From Parus major (taxonomy: Eukaryota; Chordata; Aves; Passeriformes; Paridae), in the NCBI RefSeq assembly GCF_001522545.3, contig NC_031768.1:113551074-113615073 (forward strand): DNA of 64,000 nt, read 5' to 3'. Position numbers and translations under genes: made by a program. Shown piece by piece: positions 10,599 through 22,872 of the stretch (position 1 is the stretch's first letter; each line of letters opens with the position of its first letter). The notes under the pieces are model-generated. The model worked only from the letters and a program-made list of their open reading frames with translations, made no database searches and was not told the origin of the DNA.

Positions 10599-13500
10599 TC
10601 AGGAAAGGACCAAGGTGTGTGTGGGGAGAGCATCACGCCCAGGCAGGGCTCTGCACTGCCGAGGGTTAACGCAGGGCACAAGCTGATCTAAATTGCCAAA
10701 GCCCTGAAATCCCAGCGCTTGAAATGTGTGTCACGGGAAATAATTACACCCCCAGCAGGGAGTTCAGCAGAGCGTGGTAGCCTTTCAGAATTTAGTCCCC
10801 CGTGTGTAATTGTCACCTTGTCATTTCCTGGGGTAATTCACCTGCTTCAGGTAAGAAAAATAATTTACCTCCTTTTCATCTCCTCCTCAAGCTGAGCTGA
10901 ACAGTGGCAGCCTCGTTACTGAAAGCAAAGAGGAACATTGAGCTTGGTCTCTGAATTCAGGAACCTCCCAAACACCCTGCAGAGCTCCATTAACTTCCTG
11001 AACCCCTGTTACAAGCAGCCTGAGATGTTGAGCTGGCATCTCTTATTCCCTGTGTCAATATTTAATGAATTTTAATTCCTCCATTTAAAATTCATTTCTC
11101 AAAGCCTGCAAGTAACCATCATAGCACAAAATCAGACCCATCACTTAAATTTTATGCCATGTAACCATTAAGGACAAATTCAACAGGAGCACCCTCAGGC
11201 AACAGACCATTAATAGAGCAGCTCCATTGTCTTGTTTGAGCAATTCACAGCATTCATTTGTGGCAGAGAAAACTCCTTTGTGGGAAAATCGGGCATCAGT
11301 TTAAGCCCTGGCATGGCTTTGCATATTGAACCCTGGTGGGATGTTTTGTGTAGGAGGCTGGCGCTGGATGTGTTAGGACAGCATTTGGATTTCCTCCAGC
11401 CCTCAGCAAGTCAGGGACTGACAGAGCAGGGGACAATGGACTGGATGTGGTTTTGCCACCAAAAACCATATGTCAGCAATCTGAGATGCACAAGGTGCAC
11501 AGAAACACCAGCTCAAGGGATGTCATTAACTGTGGCAAACCCCAGCATTCCCCAAACCCTTTACCTGTATTCCACTGTATCCCAGATTCCCATCAGTCTC
11601 CCATCTCCCTCCCCTCACCCCTATTTTATGTTTTCCTGCCCAGTGGAGCTCCTCAGACAGATTACTGCTCTGTTTTCCTGGGGCCATTTCTGCCCCTTCT
11701 GCAGTCAGGGGCCTTGCTGGAGTGGATGTGGAGTGCTCCCATGGAATGAGTTCTGTGTTCCTGGCTCCTGAGAGCAAACAGTGCTCCATGATTTCCTCTC
11801 AGCCCTGTTCCAGGGTTGATCCTGCTGGCAGCAGGCTGGAGTGGTTTGGGACGGAGCTGTGCTGCTCACAGCTCGGCTGTACCAATTCTCCTCCGCTCAC
11901 CCGAGGGTGGGAGTTTATGTCGCACTCCAGATGCTGGAAGAAATTATCTTGCTCAGAATGGTCTCTTAACTTGTTTGAATGGGGCCTTGAAAGCTGTTGC
12001 TCTCCATAAAATGCTCCTTTTTGCCAGCAAAGACCTGGATTAGGTCCTCTGAATACCTGATTTAAGAAAACACTTTTTACTTTCAGCTTTCCAGTAGAAG
12101 AGACTTAAAACTAATTAAATTCAGCTCGTCTCAAGTCTCAGAGGAGAGGGAAGATGCCTAATGTGTTTATCTCCATCGTTGCTCCATGCAAGAGATCCTC
12201 TGGGTTGCAGCTTGGACCGGTTTTGTAATTGTTCCTTAGATTGGTGCTGGATCCAGAGAGCTGCTGTCACTTGCTGGGTAAACATTTCTGCAGCTGTCAG
12301 CCCCTCAGCCCCACTGGCAGCAACAGCCATGGTTCCCTGGATTTAGCTGTCCCACGGGCTGGGAGCAATTCCCTGGAGGAATTGCAAAGCAGCTCCCGCT
12401 ATCCCTGACAGAGCCTCATCCCTAGCTACAAAAAGAGTTATCAAAAGCTATCACTGGAGTTCAGGTGATGTGGGAGATCAGCAAGCAGCTTTACTGATTT
12501 TTCTTGTGAACAGAGCACACAGGAACAGTTACTGTAAGTGGGGGAAAGTTAAATTAATCCCTGGATTACTGTCACACTGTTTTGACAGTCACTGCTCAAT
12601 AGACTCTGTCAGGTTAAAGGAGTTAATTTGGGGATCTCCTCATGCCATCAGTGACAGAATATTCACACTGTGCCCCAGCAGCAGTTTGCTCACTGAAATA
12701 AACTATTTTGGATATTTTTCCTTCTGTGCAAAAACAAATCAATTTTATTTCAGCACCAGACACAGGCCAGTGTCCCAGCTATGGGTGTAGGAGAAAAATC
12801 CTGACTTCTGCACTCCCTCCTCTGTCCCTGAGCTACTCAGGAGTTCTTCCAGAATTAAATCTGCCCCACATTGATAACAATCAAATCTCATTTGATTTTC
12901 ACAGTTCTCAGCACTTCAACAGCACACTGGGTTTGGGGTGGATTCTTTATTGTTATTTGTTTGGTTTTGCAAGGTATTAGTAAAATGCCTTGTCCTCAGT
13001 GGCAGCCCAGCAGCAGAAGCAATAGATTAATAAATCCTGACTACAACCCTTTTTTTTTTAATTGTTTCTACTTAATTTTATGTTCCTTATTTCTTTTTTT
13101 AAATTCTGAATCTGTAATTCTTCTAAACCTTAGCACAGACCCCTGCATGGGAGTGTAAGGAAGGATTTGGGAGCTTCATAACTAAGCTTTAGCAGCTGCT
13201 GTAATGACCAAGGGGCACAGAGAAAGAGTCCCACATCACACAGAATGCAGAACCTATTGTGTTTTTAAAGGATGACATTTCCTTTTACATGCCATGGCCT
13301 GCAGCATTTTGACACTGGCAGAATGAGAAAGTTAAGCTGGCTGAAAGAAAAATGTTAAATTCATTATTAAGTTGTAAAAGGGATTGATCTGTGCCCACTC
13401 TGCTCTTGTTCTGGACAGACCTCAGCGGTGGACAGACCAGCATGCAAAAAAAGGGGGTTTAAAGCGACCCTTTCAGTCTGGCCACCAGAACATGGGACAA

Positions 13501-15062
13501 AAGAACAGTATATTGCCCTTTTAAATCGAATTTTAATGTCAGCATCCCCTTCTTGAAGGCTGCTTGGCAGGTGCTGCTCAGAGGGCTTGGGCTCATAGGT
13601 CTCGGGCTTCCCCATGGGGTGTGTTCCTTGTCCATGGCTTTCCTATAAACCCCACAACATTCTGGCTGAGGCTGTACTTGCTGTGCACCACCTTTCTTAA
13701 GAATAACTTGAAGTCTTCCTGATAACAACTGTTTTAAAGTTCAAAGCAGTTGGAAGTGGAGCCAATGGGCACTCCACAGATCAGGTATTAAAAACCTCCC
13801 AGCAATATGTTCTGTAGATGCAAAATGAACTTCATGGGGCTGTTTTGTGGAGATGAATGTGAAAGGCCTTGTGGTTATTGCACAGTCTGAGTAATAGGAA
13901 TCCTTTTGGAAATTTGCCTATTAACAAGGCATAAAATGCACTCTTTCACCTGCAGAAATCATCCCTGTCTGCACTCTGCAGAGAGTAATGGCTGGGATTA
14001 AATACAGCACATTAGGAGGTCAGTGAGAAACACAGGGAAAGAAAATAAAAATAAGACTGATCAATCCTGCAAAGTGTTAATAGGGTCCTGTCCCTATTTA
14101 CCACGGAGTTCTGGATTCACTTGGTAATCCAGGTTTTAAAAACTCAGTGAAAGCTGAGACCACAGGGAGCAATAATCCAGGCCAAGTCAGCCCCTCAGAG
14201 CATTTGGGTTCATTAGTTTGGGAATCACTGGTGCTGCTCTCCAGAAAAGCTCAGAGCAATACAGAAAGGGTTTTGGGAGGATACCTGCTCCTCCTGCTGC
14301 TTTCAAGGGGAAAGTGCTCACTGCAGAATCACTCAAACTCTTTATTCAGCTTGGTGAAGGTAAAGGGCTTAAAGCTTTGTTTCCCCCTGCCACCATCACT
14401 TGATTTTATATATAAATAATCTATTCATGTATATTTGCACAGAACAATTACTGTGGGTTGGGTTGTTATTTTTTTTTTTTGCAAAACCAGATACTTCCAG
14501 TTAAAGGCTACTTGTGTTTCTTTGTGTTATATGTAATTATTCCAGCTGTGGATTTTAAAAGATGTTTCCACTTACCCCAAAGTCTTTGTTAATGTTGTGA
14601 TGGTGGGAAGAATGAAGATCTCTTCTTTCTTTCCAAGCCATTCAGCTCTCTTATTCTTGTGGTAATTATCTCCTTTCTTCATCACACAATATTAGAAAAG
14701 ATTCTTTCCAAAGAAAAGGAGAAGATTGAGAGCTGTGCTATATTTGAGAAATGTCTGTTCAGTCCATGAGGGGAAAATAACCAAACCACAAAGAAATCTT
14801 AAAAAAACCATTCTTTGTTTTTTCCAGCATGCTCATGGTTTTTTGTGACTAAGGCATATGGTGTTTAAAACAGGATCTTTTCTCTTGTGAGGTCAGGGGC
14901 AAATGACAAAGGGGAAAATTGGTGATGCAAAGCCACCAAAACGTCGTAAAGGTGCCTGTGGGGAATTTCAGAAATGTTCATGGTTTTAGTTGAGCCAAAG
15001 TTAAATGAAAGTCAGTGGGAGCTGGCTGGGGACTTGTATCCAGGGATTTATTCCCACCTGGA

Positions 15063-15597
15063 TCTTCTGAGGAGCTCCCTGAGCCCTGTGAGGGCCAGGC
15101 CAAGCTTTGGCCTCTCCTGAGGAGCTCCCTGAGNNNNNNNNNNNNNNNNNNNNNNNNNNNNNNNNNNNNNNNNNNNNNNNNNNNNNNNNNNNNNNNNNNN
15201 NNNNNNNNNNNNNNNNNNNNNNNNNNNNNNNNNNNNNNNNNNNNNNNNNNNNNNNNNNNNNNNNNNNNNNNNNNNNNNNNNNNNNNNNNNNNNNNNNNNN
15301 NNNNNNNNNNNNNNNNNNNNNNNNNNNNNNNNNNNNNNNNNNNNNNNNNNNNNNNNNNNNNNNNNNNNNNNNNNNNNNNNNNNNNNNNNNNNNNNNNNNN
15401 NNNNNNNNNNNNNNNNNNNNNNNNNNNNNNNNNNNNNNNNNNNNNNNNNNNNNNNNNNNNNNNNNNNNNNNNNNNNNNNNNNNNNNNNNNNNNNNNNNNN
15501 NNNNNNNNTTTGGCCTCTCCTGAGGAGCTCCCTGAGGTTCAGGCTGAGCTTTGGCCTCTCCTGAGGAGCTCCCTGAGGTTCAGGCTGAGCTCTGGCC
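15063..15597. repeat. 41-bp minisatellite with assembly gap
   Basis: Tandem units of about 41 bp built from TTTGGCCTCTCCTGAGGAGC followed by TCCCTGAGGTTCAGGCTGAGC, with an N run at 15134-15508. The array stops only about 48 bp before the last GRIK1 exon, so it occupies the branch-point neighbourhood. Confidence 0.92.
15134..15508. other. Assembly gap (375 N)
   Basis: N run inside the 41-bp minisatellite. Confidence 0.99.
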
Positions 15598-15645
15598 AGG
15601 CTCTCCACAGCAGGAAGTGTTTAATGCCATCCTCTCTCCCCACAG

Positions 15646-15801
15646 TGTCTTTCTTTCAACGCCATCATGGAGGAGCTGGGAATTTCCCTCAAGCACCAGA
15701 AGAAGCTGAAGAAGAGGTCGAGGACGAAGGGGAAGTCGTCCTTCCCGAGCATCCTCACCTGCCAGCAGCGGCGCACGCTGAGGAAGGAAACGATGGCGTG
15801 A
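15646..15801 (+). CDS. GRIK1: GRIK1 last coding exon (ETMA C-terminus)
   Basis: Phase-0 exon after CCTCTCTCCCCACAG encoding 51 residues and a TGA stop at 15799-15801. It begins CLSFNAIMEELGISLKHQKK, continues with RSRTKGKSSFPSILTCQQRR and ends RKETMA. This is the long C-terminal tail of GluK1: a basic region followed by a PDZ-binding end. Mammalian GluK1 as I recall ends ETVA, while GluK2 ends ETMA, so the penultimate Val is Met here. The basic cluster KKLKKRSRTKGK is the type of sequence linked to endoplasmic reticulum retention in kainate receptor tails. Exon boundaries and frame are unambiguous. Confidence 0.95.
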   Translation, partial: CLSFNAIMEELGISLKHQKKLKKRSRTKGKSSFPSILTCQQRRTLRKETMA

Positions 15802-16105
15802 GCGGGGCAGGCGGGAGCAGCAGGACAGAGCCGCCCTGCCCGAGGGGACAGCGGGGCACTGCTGATGGGGGGACACAAATCCCGCTCCTCAGAGGCGCTC
15901 TGTGGTTTCTTTTTTTAACCTAGAGGTACAGCAGCTGAAATGCTCGCCTAGACTGATGTACTACCGACCCTCCGGGAAGTGTCTGGCTCTTCCTCTGGGC
16001 TGGATTTCTCTGCTCACCTGATCTGCATCTCTGTCCCCTCCCCGTGCATCGCTGTATGTGCTTTCTAAATAAATAAATAAATAACAGACAGGGTTCTTTT
16101 TTTCC
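15802..16105 (+). other. GRIK1: GRIK1 3'UTR (minimum extent)
   Basis: Sequence between the TGA stop and the first cluster of polyadenylation signals. The true end could lie downstream; the end given is about 20 bp past the last AATAAA. Confidence 0.55.
16067..16083 (+). promoter_or_regulatory. Overlapping AATAAA polyadenylation signals
   Basis: Four overlapping AATAAA hexamers in an AAAT run about 270 bp after the GRIK1 stop, followed by a T-rich stretch (GGGTTCTTTTTTTCC) that could be the downstream element. It could also be a plain microsatellite, but position and downstream T-rich region fit a poly(A) site. Confidence 0.65.
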
Positions 16106-17646
16106 AAAAATCTGGGAGTCAAACTTTTCTTTTCCCTTCTGAAGCAAAGCTTGAAGCTCTGCTGAGCACAGTTGTTTAGGAGCCAGGCCCCAGACACCGA
16201 AGTGAAAATCCACACCGTTAACTCATAAACTGTGACTACAGAAATGGATGAAGTACAAGGTTACCCAACAACAAGGCTTTTTTATTTTGTCTGATATGGT
16301 AAGGAATACTCTACAGGTTCTTTTCTGTGAGCAACTTGCTTTCCACCATCTTTTCCCTTTTCCATTTCTTTTAAAATATGATTATTTGGTAATATCACTG
16401 CACCAGGTGTTACCATTAGCAGGTGTTTAAAAAGAAAAATCAAAATCTCACAAAGAGTGACCAGTGAGCAACACTGACACAATCACACTGCCATATTTCC
16501 CAGATCCTGATGCCAATTAAGCAATTCTTGATTTGGAAATTAAAATCTCTGAGAAATTAGGGAATTCTGAGAATGCTCCATTTATAACAACGTTATAACA
16601 ATGTTATGTTGACCACCAAGGTAACAGACAATCTGACCTGGATTGGGTGACCCTTCTGTGCCGCAGGCAAGAAGAATTTCAGCCTGGGTTTATGGACATC
16701 AAAGGCTTATTAAGGACCCCTTCCCTCACCCATGGAGGGTCAAGTTCTTAAAGAAGGAAATTCATCAGATTCACAAGGCCTAGTTTTGACAGACTCGTGT
16801 TCATTCCTGTTCATTTCCTCACACTTACTTAAAAAATAGTTATTTCATGCAAGTGCTTGTCAGGCAACACCAAATTCTCTGGATTCTTCTTTTCCTTCCT
16901 CTGAAAACAGGAATTATTATTGCTGTTTTCCAGCCTTTCCTCTGGACGTTGTCTGTCCTCCAGGAGGTTTGGGACAGTGGGACAGGAGACAGCAGGGTCT
17001 CTTTCAGGTACCTCCAGTGAGAAGCTGGAACCACCGAGGTTCCTGCTTCTTTGGGAAGCTCAGTCTGCTGCACAGGCTGGGCTGATAGCAGGAATCAGGA
17101 AAAGCAGCCCCTGGCTGTGAGAGTTCACAGGGAATCTTATAATGGGCAGGTTCATTCATTTGTGTCATCATCACCTAGCAAAAAGACCTTGCAGACCCCC
17201 AGCACCACCGTACTGGTTATTAAAAAAGCAGGTTATTATTGAAATAATGATTGAAAAGCAGGTTATTATTTTCCAGTGGGTGTAACTCTATTGCTCTGCC
17301 ATCCATGGCCCTCAGCTAAGGCATTTTTAAATTACTCAGTTAAAAGTGATGAAAGATTTATGACTAGGCCTTTAATTTTTTTTTCTTTTTTTAAAAAAAA
17401 AATTTCCTGTGGCTTAGACCTTGAGATTAAAGAATTCTAAGTTCAATCTTTAAATAATCATGTTTTCCTGAAACTAAGAGACAGCACTTTGGTTACTTTT
17501 CACAGTTGTACGTGGGTGTAGGAGCAGATAGGACTGCAGTGACCTGCTCCCTGTATCCCAACAAGTCCCATTTCCCTGCCTTTCTCCCTGCATGGCAGCA
17601 GAGAAGCCTGGTTAAAGATCAGGAAAGCAAATATTCTCATTGGGCT

Positions 17647-17815
17647 GATAGGACAAGGGGGAAATGGCTTCCCACTGCCAGAGGGCAGGGATAGATGGGA
17701 TGTTGGGAAGGAATTCCTCGAAGGGGGGATGTGGAGGGTGCCCAGAGAAGCTGTGGCTGCCCCTGGATCCCTTGAATTGTCCAAGGCCAGGCTGAATGGT
17801 GCTTGGAGCAGCCTG
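17647..17815 (+). mobile_element. CR1 LINE fragment, 3' end missing
   Basis: Forward CR1 segment: GATAGGACAAGGGGGAAATG, TTCCCACTGCCAGAGGGCAG, GTGCCCAGAGAAGCTGTGGC, ending at GGAGCAGCCTGG. The terminal ATTCTG part is absent, so the copy is truncated at both ends. Confidence 0.85.
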
Positions 17816-20512
17816 GTCTTTTTCCTTCCAATAAAGCAGCATCTTTTGAGAAGGCAACACTTTAAATGTCCACAGAAAGAGAAATGGGCTGCCTAACAAG
17901 CAAAGGGGCAGAAATACTGCCAAAGTTCTCCTGGAGCACAAGCCCTTGTGCAGGTCAGCGTGTTCGTGCTCTCCTAATTGCCAGAGCAGACATTTTTAAT
18001 GGGCTCCCACCTCCAAATGAGAAGGGAGGCTCGAAGTGTTTAGCAGTCAATCTCTCTAATCACAAAGGTTCCTAAGTGCTAATCCAGCATTTTGCTATCC
18101 GGCAGGGATTGCCCGTTCTGCTCACACTGCCTGGAGATGAATGCCCTGCTCAGAGGCACAGCCTGGCCTTTGCTCCAGGGCACAGGGATGGCAGAGGAGC
18201 TGCACCCCACAAACCTGGGGTCCCACCGCTGCTGCCCCTCACAGACCCCACTCACAGCCCTGAAGCTGCTCCTCTGCAAGAACAACAGCATTCAGAGGCT
18301 CTGCTGCTTTGGAGGGGATGGGGGAAGCACAAGGACCCAGCTCACAGCACACAGGCTCCTCTTAGGAAGTCCCCAGCAAGGACAACTTTTCTGTCAGACA
18401 CATTTCCTGCCTCCTGCTTCCCTTCCAAAATGAACAGAAAACTACTTCTCTTTAAAAAATTCAACCCCAGCTTCATGATTGATTGAATAATCTTTCTCTG
18501 CTGATTAAATCACTCTGAGCGTCCCTAGGGGATGCTCTGAGGCTTGAGGAGATCTTTTCCAGCATGCTGTCACCGTCCCCACTTTTCCCAAATTATCACC
18601 TCCCTTCCTCCAGACAGAAATGTCCTCCCAGCCAGACTGAGCCCTGCAAAGGGATCTTTACTCTCCTCTAGACCCCAAAGTTGTCTCCTCATTTCAGTGC
18701 ATACTCAAGAGCTGCAATCGTTTCAGAAGGCCCAGTGGTATAAAGCCAAATATAAAGTTTATCTGACTATAGAATTAATGACAGTGAACTTGCCCAGCTA
18801 CCAATGGCTAAATTGCCTTTTCCAGTTTCTGTTCCTACCATGCCCACACCTCCAGGCCCCTGCCCAGAGCTGCACTGTGCACCCAGAGCTGGTATTTCAA
18901 GGGTCAAGGCTTGCTCAGGTAGGAAGAAAAATGAACTGGGAGACCATCCCTGCCGGCAGCACTTGGTGACAGCTGGCATTATCAAAATAAAATTGCTTTA
19001 AATAAATTCCTAAGCAGTGTGACCTATTTGCCACTTCATTATCTACAGGCTAAACTCAGTAAATACATGGCCTTTTGTTATGTGCTCGTTGTATTGATTT
19101 TAATGAGACCCAGTGCTAAGGAAGAGACATTCAAAAGAGGGCTGCATTAATTATTTATCTGGCCTTCAGCGTTATCTCTGCAGGTTGTTACCAGTGTAGC
19201 ACCGGCAGAGCTCCCTCACATCCCGGATTCCTGAAGTAATTGAAAGCTGGGAAAGTGGCTTCTCTCTGCAGCACAAGAGAAAGCAAATATTCCAACAGCA
19301 GTCTGGGGATTTCCCTGCCACAGAGCCGGGACAGTGAGGCTGGAGGGGCTTTGGCTCCCGGCTTTTCCTTGCACCAGGACACAGTGTCCAGCAGGGACAC
19401 CAGACAAGGATGCCAATGCCACTGGAGCACCAAAACTGGAGGCAATTCCTCACCTGCTCCTCACCCTCACTCCTGTGTTTAATTCACCCTTTTCAGCTGT
19501 GTGAGTTATGCAGCGGCTCCAGCTGAACTTGTTTGTTTCTGCTTTTGCCTCTATTTATAATGGCTGTCAAGCCTCGAGCAGCTTTAATTGCCTGAAATTC
19601 ATCCATCCTATTCCAGCACACATTTCAGGCAGGTGAACAACAAAGTCTGATGAGTGACACCCAAATTGTTCCAGCTTGTGGATGGAGCCCACTGAGCCGT
19701 TCTGTGGGAGCCTGTGGAGGTGCAGAGCTGATACCAGAGCACAAATCTGCACAATGCTAAGAGGGACTGCAAGAAAGAGCCTCTAAAGCAGAGACAGAGA
19801 CCTGCAGAGAGCCTGGTTTTGGAACTATTGGCACAGTTCTGCTAATAAAATCAAACAGGACCTTTCAGTCTAAGCCACATTTCTGCAATTATTCCAATCA
19901 GGGTTTGTCCAGCTTAATTCAGCCGAGGCAAGTGCAGGTAGTGACTTAAATGTTACCTGCATTTAGCTGAGGTGAACAATTCCCAAAGTTTCCAGGAGAA
20001 TCTGCATCCCATTTGCAATTGATTAGCTATTGTCAGGCTATTTGGGCAATGATTTGCTGACATTTTGAAAAGAGCTATTTGATGGTCTGAAACAGACTTA
20101 AAACGTGGCCTTTGATTTATATAAAATGTATAGAAAGTTGGGAAAATGAGGGGCTGAACTTCTTGGTTGATTTTTTTTCTGCTTTGCTCACCTCCCAGGT
20201 TCTCTGTGGTGAGATCTGGGGAGACTTTTCAGGTACAGATTTGAACACCACCCATTCTGCAGAGCTATTTCAAAACGTTAATAAATGATGATGCTGATCC
20301 AGAGCCAAAGCAGCAGCAGGATGTGCCAGTCTTAATATTAACAGATGATCAATGTTTATTTAATTCAGACAGTGTTGGGGTTTGCTTTAATAAATGCATG
20401 AACTTCTGCATTTTTTTAGGAAATCAGCAACATCGGCTTGGGAGTTAAGGGTTGTTAAGGGGATTTCCCCTTCCAATCTGACCTTCCAGTGCTATTGGAA
20501 ATAGCACAATAA

Positions 20513-20538
20513 TTATATATATATATATACATATATAC
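20513..20538. repeat. (TA)n microsatellite
   Basis: Alternating TA run interrupted once by CA. Confidence 0.85.
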
Positions 20539-20587
20539 ACCTCTTCTGCTCTTTGTAGACATATTCCAACGTCCTACATAAGGAAGC

Positions 20588-20640
20588 CAGAAAATTGAGC
20601 TGGAAGGAGTCCTGAGAGGTCCTTCACTTCCCCCACACAA
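20588..20640 (-). mobile_element. Possible old CR1/L3-like tail
   Basis: GAGCTGGAAGGAGTCCTGAG followed by AGGTCCTTCACTTCCCCC resembles the reverse of an old CR1-type 3' end. Short and diverged, so weak. Confidence 0.35.
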
Positions 20641-22872
20641 AAATAGAGATGTAGATTTCCCTGTAAGGGTTTTTATTAGGATAGAAACTGCTGCAAGCCA
20701 AAATTTAGGGGTTACAAGCCAATAATTTTTCCCTTTTACTCCAACCCTGCCCATCCCATTCCATGTCTAATTCCAGTACCAAAGCTGAGCCCTTCCCTGC
20801 AGAGCAGCTGAGGAAATAGCCAAGTCTGCAGTGCTGTGGTACAGAAACAACAAGGGAAGTGCCAAGGGAGATCTTTCCAACCAATACAAACAGATGGAGC
20901 CAAATTTGGTTTTCAGCTCAACCAATGGCCCAAGAAAGCCCTGAAAGAGGCAGGATGGTCCTGTAGATAAAGTCTCAGAGGCAATAATTATTGATGGGAG
21001 TATGGCTTCCCATCAACACTCCAGGGCTGAAAAACAGGTCTGTGAATTTGATGGAAAAGAGATTCCTGCCCGGGTTTTCTGTCTTAGTTTGGCTAAACCA
21101 GAGAGACTGTGATTGATAACAGCCTCTTTGAGAAATTCAGCACTTTGAACCTGCAGGCTGCCCCACCTCTGAGAGAAGCATGAATTTACAGCTTTTCATT
21201 AAGAGAGCTGTGCATTAAAAAGCCCCAGGTTCCTCAGAGAGAATTAAATGTGCTTGTCTCTCATAGCAGCTTCTCAAGCACTCCCCATTTATTGCAGCAG
21301 TTAAACTGAGCTGCTCAGCCCGCAGTCTCTGTGGCACTGAAAGGCTGCCCAGGCTGCAGCTGAAGTCAGGTCCCATCATGCTGAGCCCTGCTCAGGAGTG
21401 AACATGAGCCAAGCAAGCAGCTGACACTCCCCATCCCCTTCAGCCAGAAAAGGTGAGTGAAAGCAGAGGGAAATCCATTCCACAGGCTGTGAATTGCACT
21501 GTGACTGCTTCCAGAGGCGTTCAGCACCTGACCAAGGGCATCCCAGGCATGGGTGGCAGAGCCAAGAAGCAAAGTTGGGAATGGCTAAGTCCCTGAGGAA
21601 TTTCTGAACGCATTTAAAGGCGTTGCTCAGTGCCTGGAGCTCTGCAAGGCCCATCAGTCAGCATTAGCCATGGAACACTCCCCACCCCTCTGAATCCCTT
21701 CAGTGGGACACTCCCTGGGAGAGCCTCACCACCAAAAATGCACCGAGGGCCCAAAGAAACTTTTCTCAAACTTTGGTAAAAGTGATGAAGGGAATTTGAA
21801 AAAGTAAAGGCATTTAGACACCTTCCCAATTAGTTTTTTCTTTGTTTTTAAGGTGATTTAGGCACAGCAGCTGTGCTGGCTTTTGTAAAGAGCCACGAAA
21901 TCTTTTCCTCCACACGTAGGAAAGGGCAATGCAACGTAAAATCTTCCATGGCAAAGCTGATGTTAAATGCCTGTGTTCAACCACAAAGCCCCATGCAAAA
22001 ATAAACAAAACAAAAAACCACCACTACCAGTTTTTGCCATCCAGTGGAAAAACTGGATGTTCCTGGCTCTGACTTGAGCCCAAACTCTGCCTGCTGAAGG
22101 CTACAGGACAGCCCAGAGGCCCCAGGGAGAGGCTGCTGCTTGAGCTGGCTTTAGAAAAGCCAGTTCTTCACAGTTTGTGAAGTTTGTTCTTCACAACCAA
22201 TATAAATAAATGTGTACAGGCAATAGCCTGTACAGATTCTCTACTGCTATAAATCTCAAATGAACTTTTCCTCTCCAGGTTCAAAATATGCAGATTGCCA
22301 GCAGGTAACCAAAACAAACAAGCCAAAAACCAAAACCAAATAAGCAAAACCAAGAAGAAGGCTATTGTAAAAAGCACAATTCAAACTGCACTTTCCCTTT
22401 AAATCAATAATGAAAATATTTTGAAATCATCAGAAAAGGAGATTTTAAGACTTTTTTTTTTTTTTTCACAGATGCAGTAGTGGTTAAAAGGACTTGAGTA
22501 TTCCCAGCTAAAAGATTTTCCACCAGAGCATATTCCTGACATTTATCAGGCTATAAACAAACACCCACTGAAGAGCAGCACGTTATTCTTAATTAAACAA
22601 CAACAGTTGGATGGGGGAGGGAGCAGGAGAAGGAAATAATAGTCATTTAGTTCAACTGGGAGAACGTGAACAGACTTTTAATGCAGCCAGAAATCCAACC
22701 AGAGACTCCAAACCACCACCTCTGAAATCAAAGCTCTGGGCACGAAGCAAGCATCAGGGCTGGGCACAGGGTCAGCTGTTGGATCAGTCCCCTCTTGTTG
22801 GTGGCACCACACAGAGTTGTTGTTGTACTTGCATTTTTAACAGAAGATAAAATGAATTTATCATCACCAGGC

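Larger units (their letters stand above)
10599..15645 (+). other. GRIK1 last intron / possible alternative 3'UTR
   Basis: About 5 kb, AT-rich, with few recognisable CR1 copies. The first part may be 3'UTR of the HTV isoform. Contains T-rich tracts around 13,050 and 14,468, no other exon that I recognise, and ends in the 41-bp minisatellite. The final 48 bp before the exon (after the repeat) include CCTCTCTCCCCACAG. Confidence 0.6.
1..16105 (+). other. GRIK1: GRIK1 gene, 3' part (kainate receptor GluK1)
   Basis: Gene span covering four recognisable coding exons at 3926-4151, 8255-8505, 10476-10598 and 15646-15801, plus a 3'UTR. The product is a subunit of a ligand-gated cation channel at neuronal synapses, opened by glutamate or kainate. 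The exons seen here encode the second half of the S2 ligand-binding lobe, the M4 membrane helix and the cytoplasmic tail. The amino-terminal domain, S1, the pore loop and M1-M3 lie upstream of the window. I chose GRIK1 over GRIK2 and GRIK3 because of [35 protein letters not shown] and the CLSFNAIMEELGISLK tail, which recall mammalian GRIK1. All junctions are phase-consistent, with no stop or frameshift. Family assignment is very secure; the paralogue is called from memory of the family sequences. Confidence 0.93.

Noticed and set aside
15646..15801. Assignment of the receptor to GRIK2 because of the ETMA end
   Set aside because: The rest of the tail (CLSFNAIMEELGISLK, SILTC) and the S2/M4 exons match GRIK1, not GRIK2.
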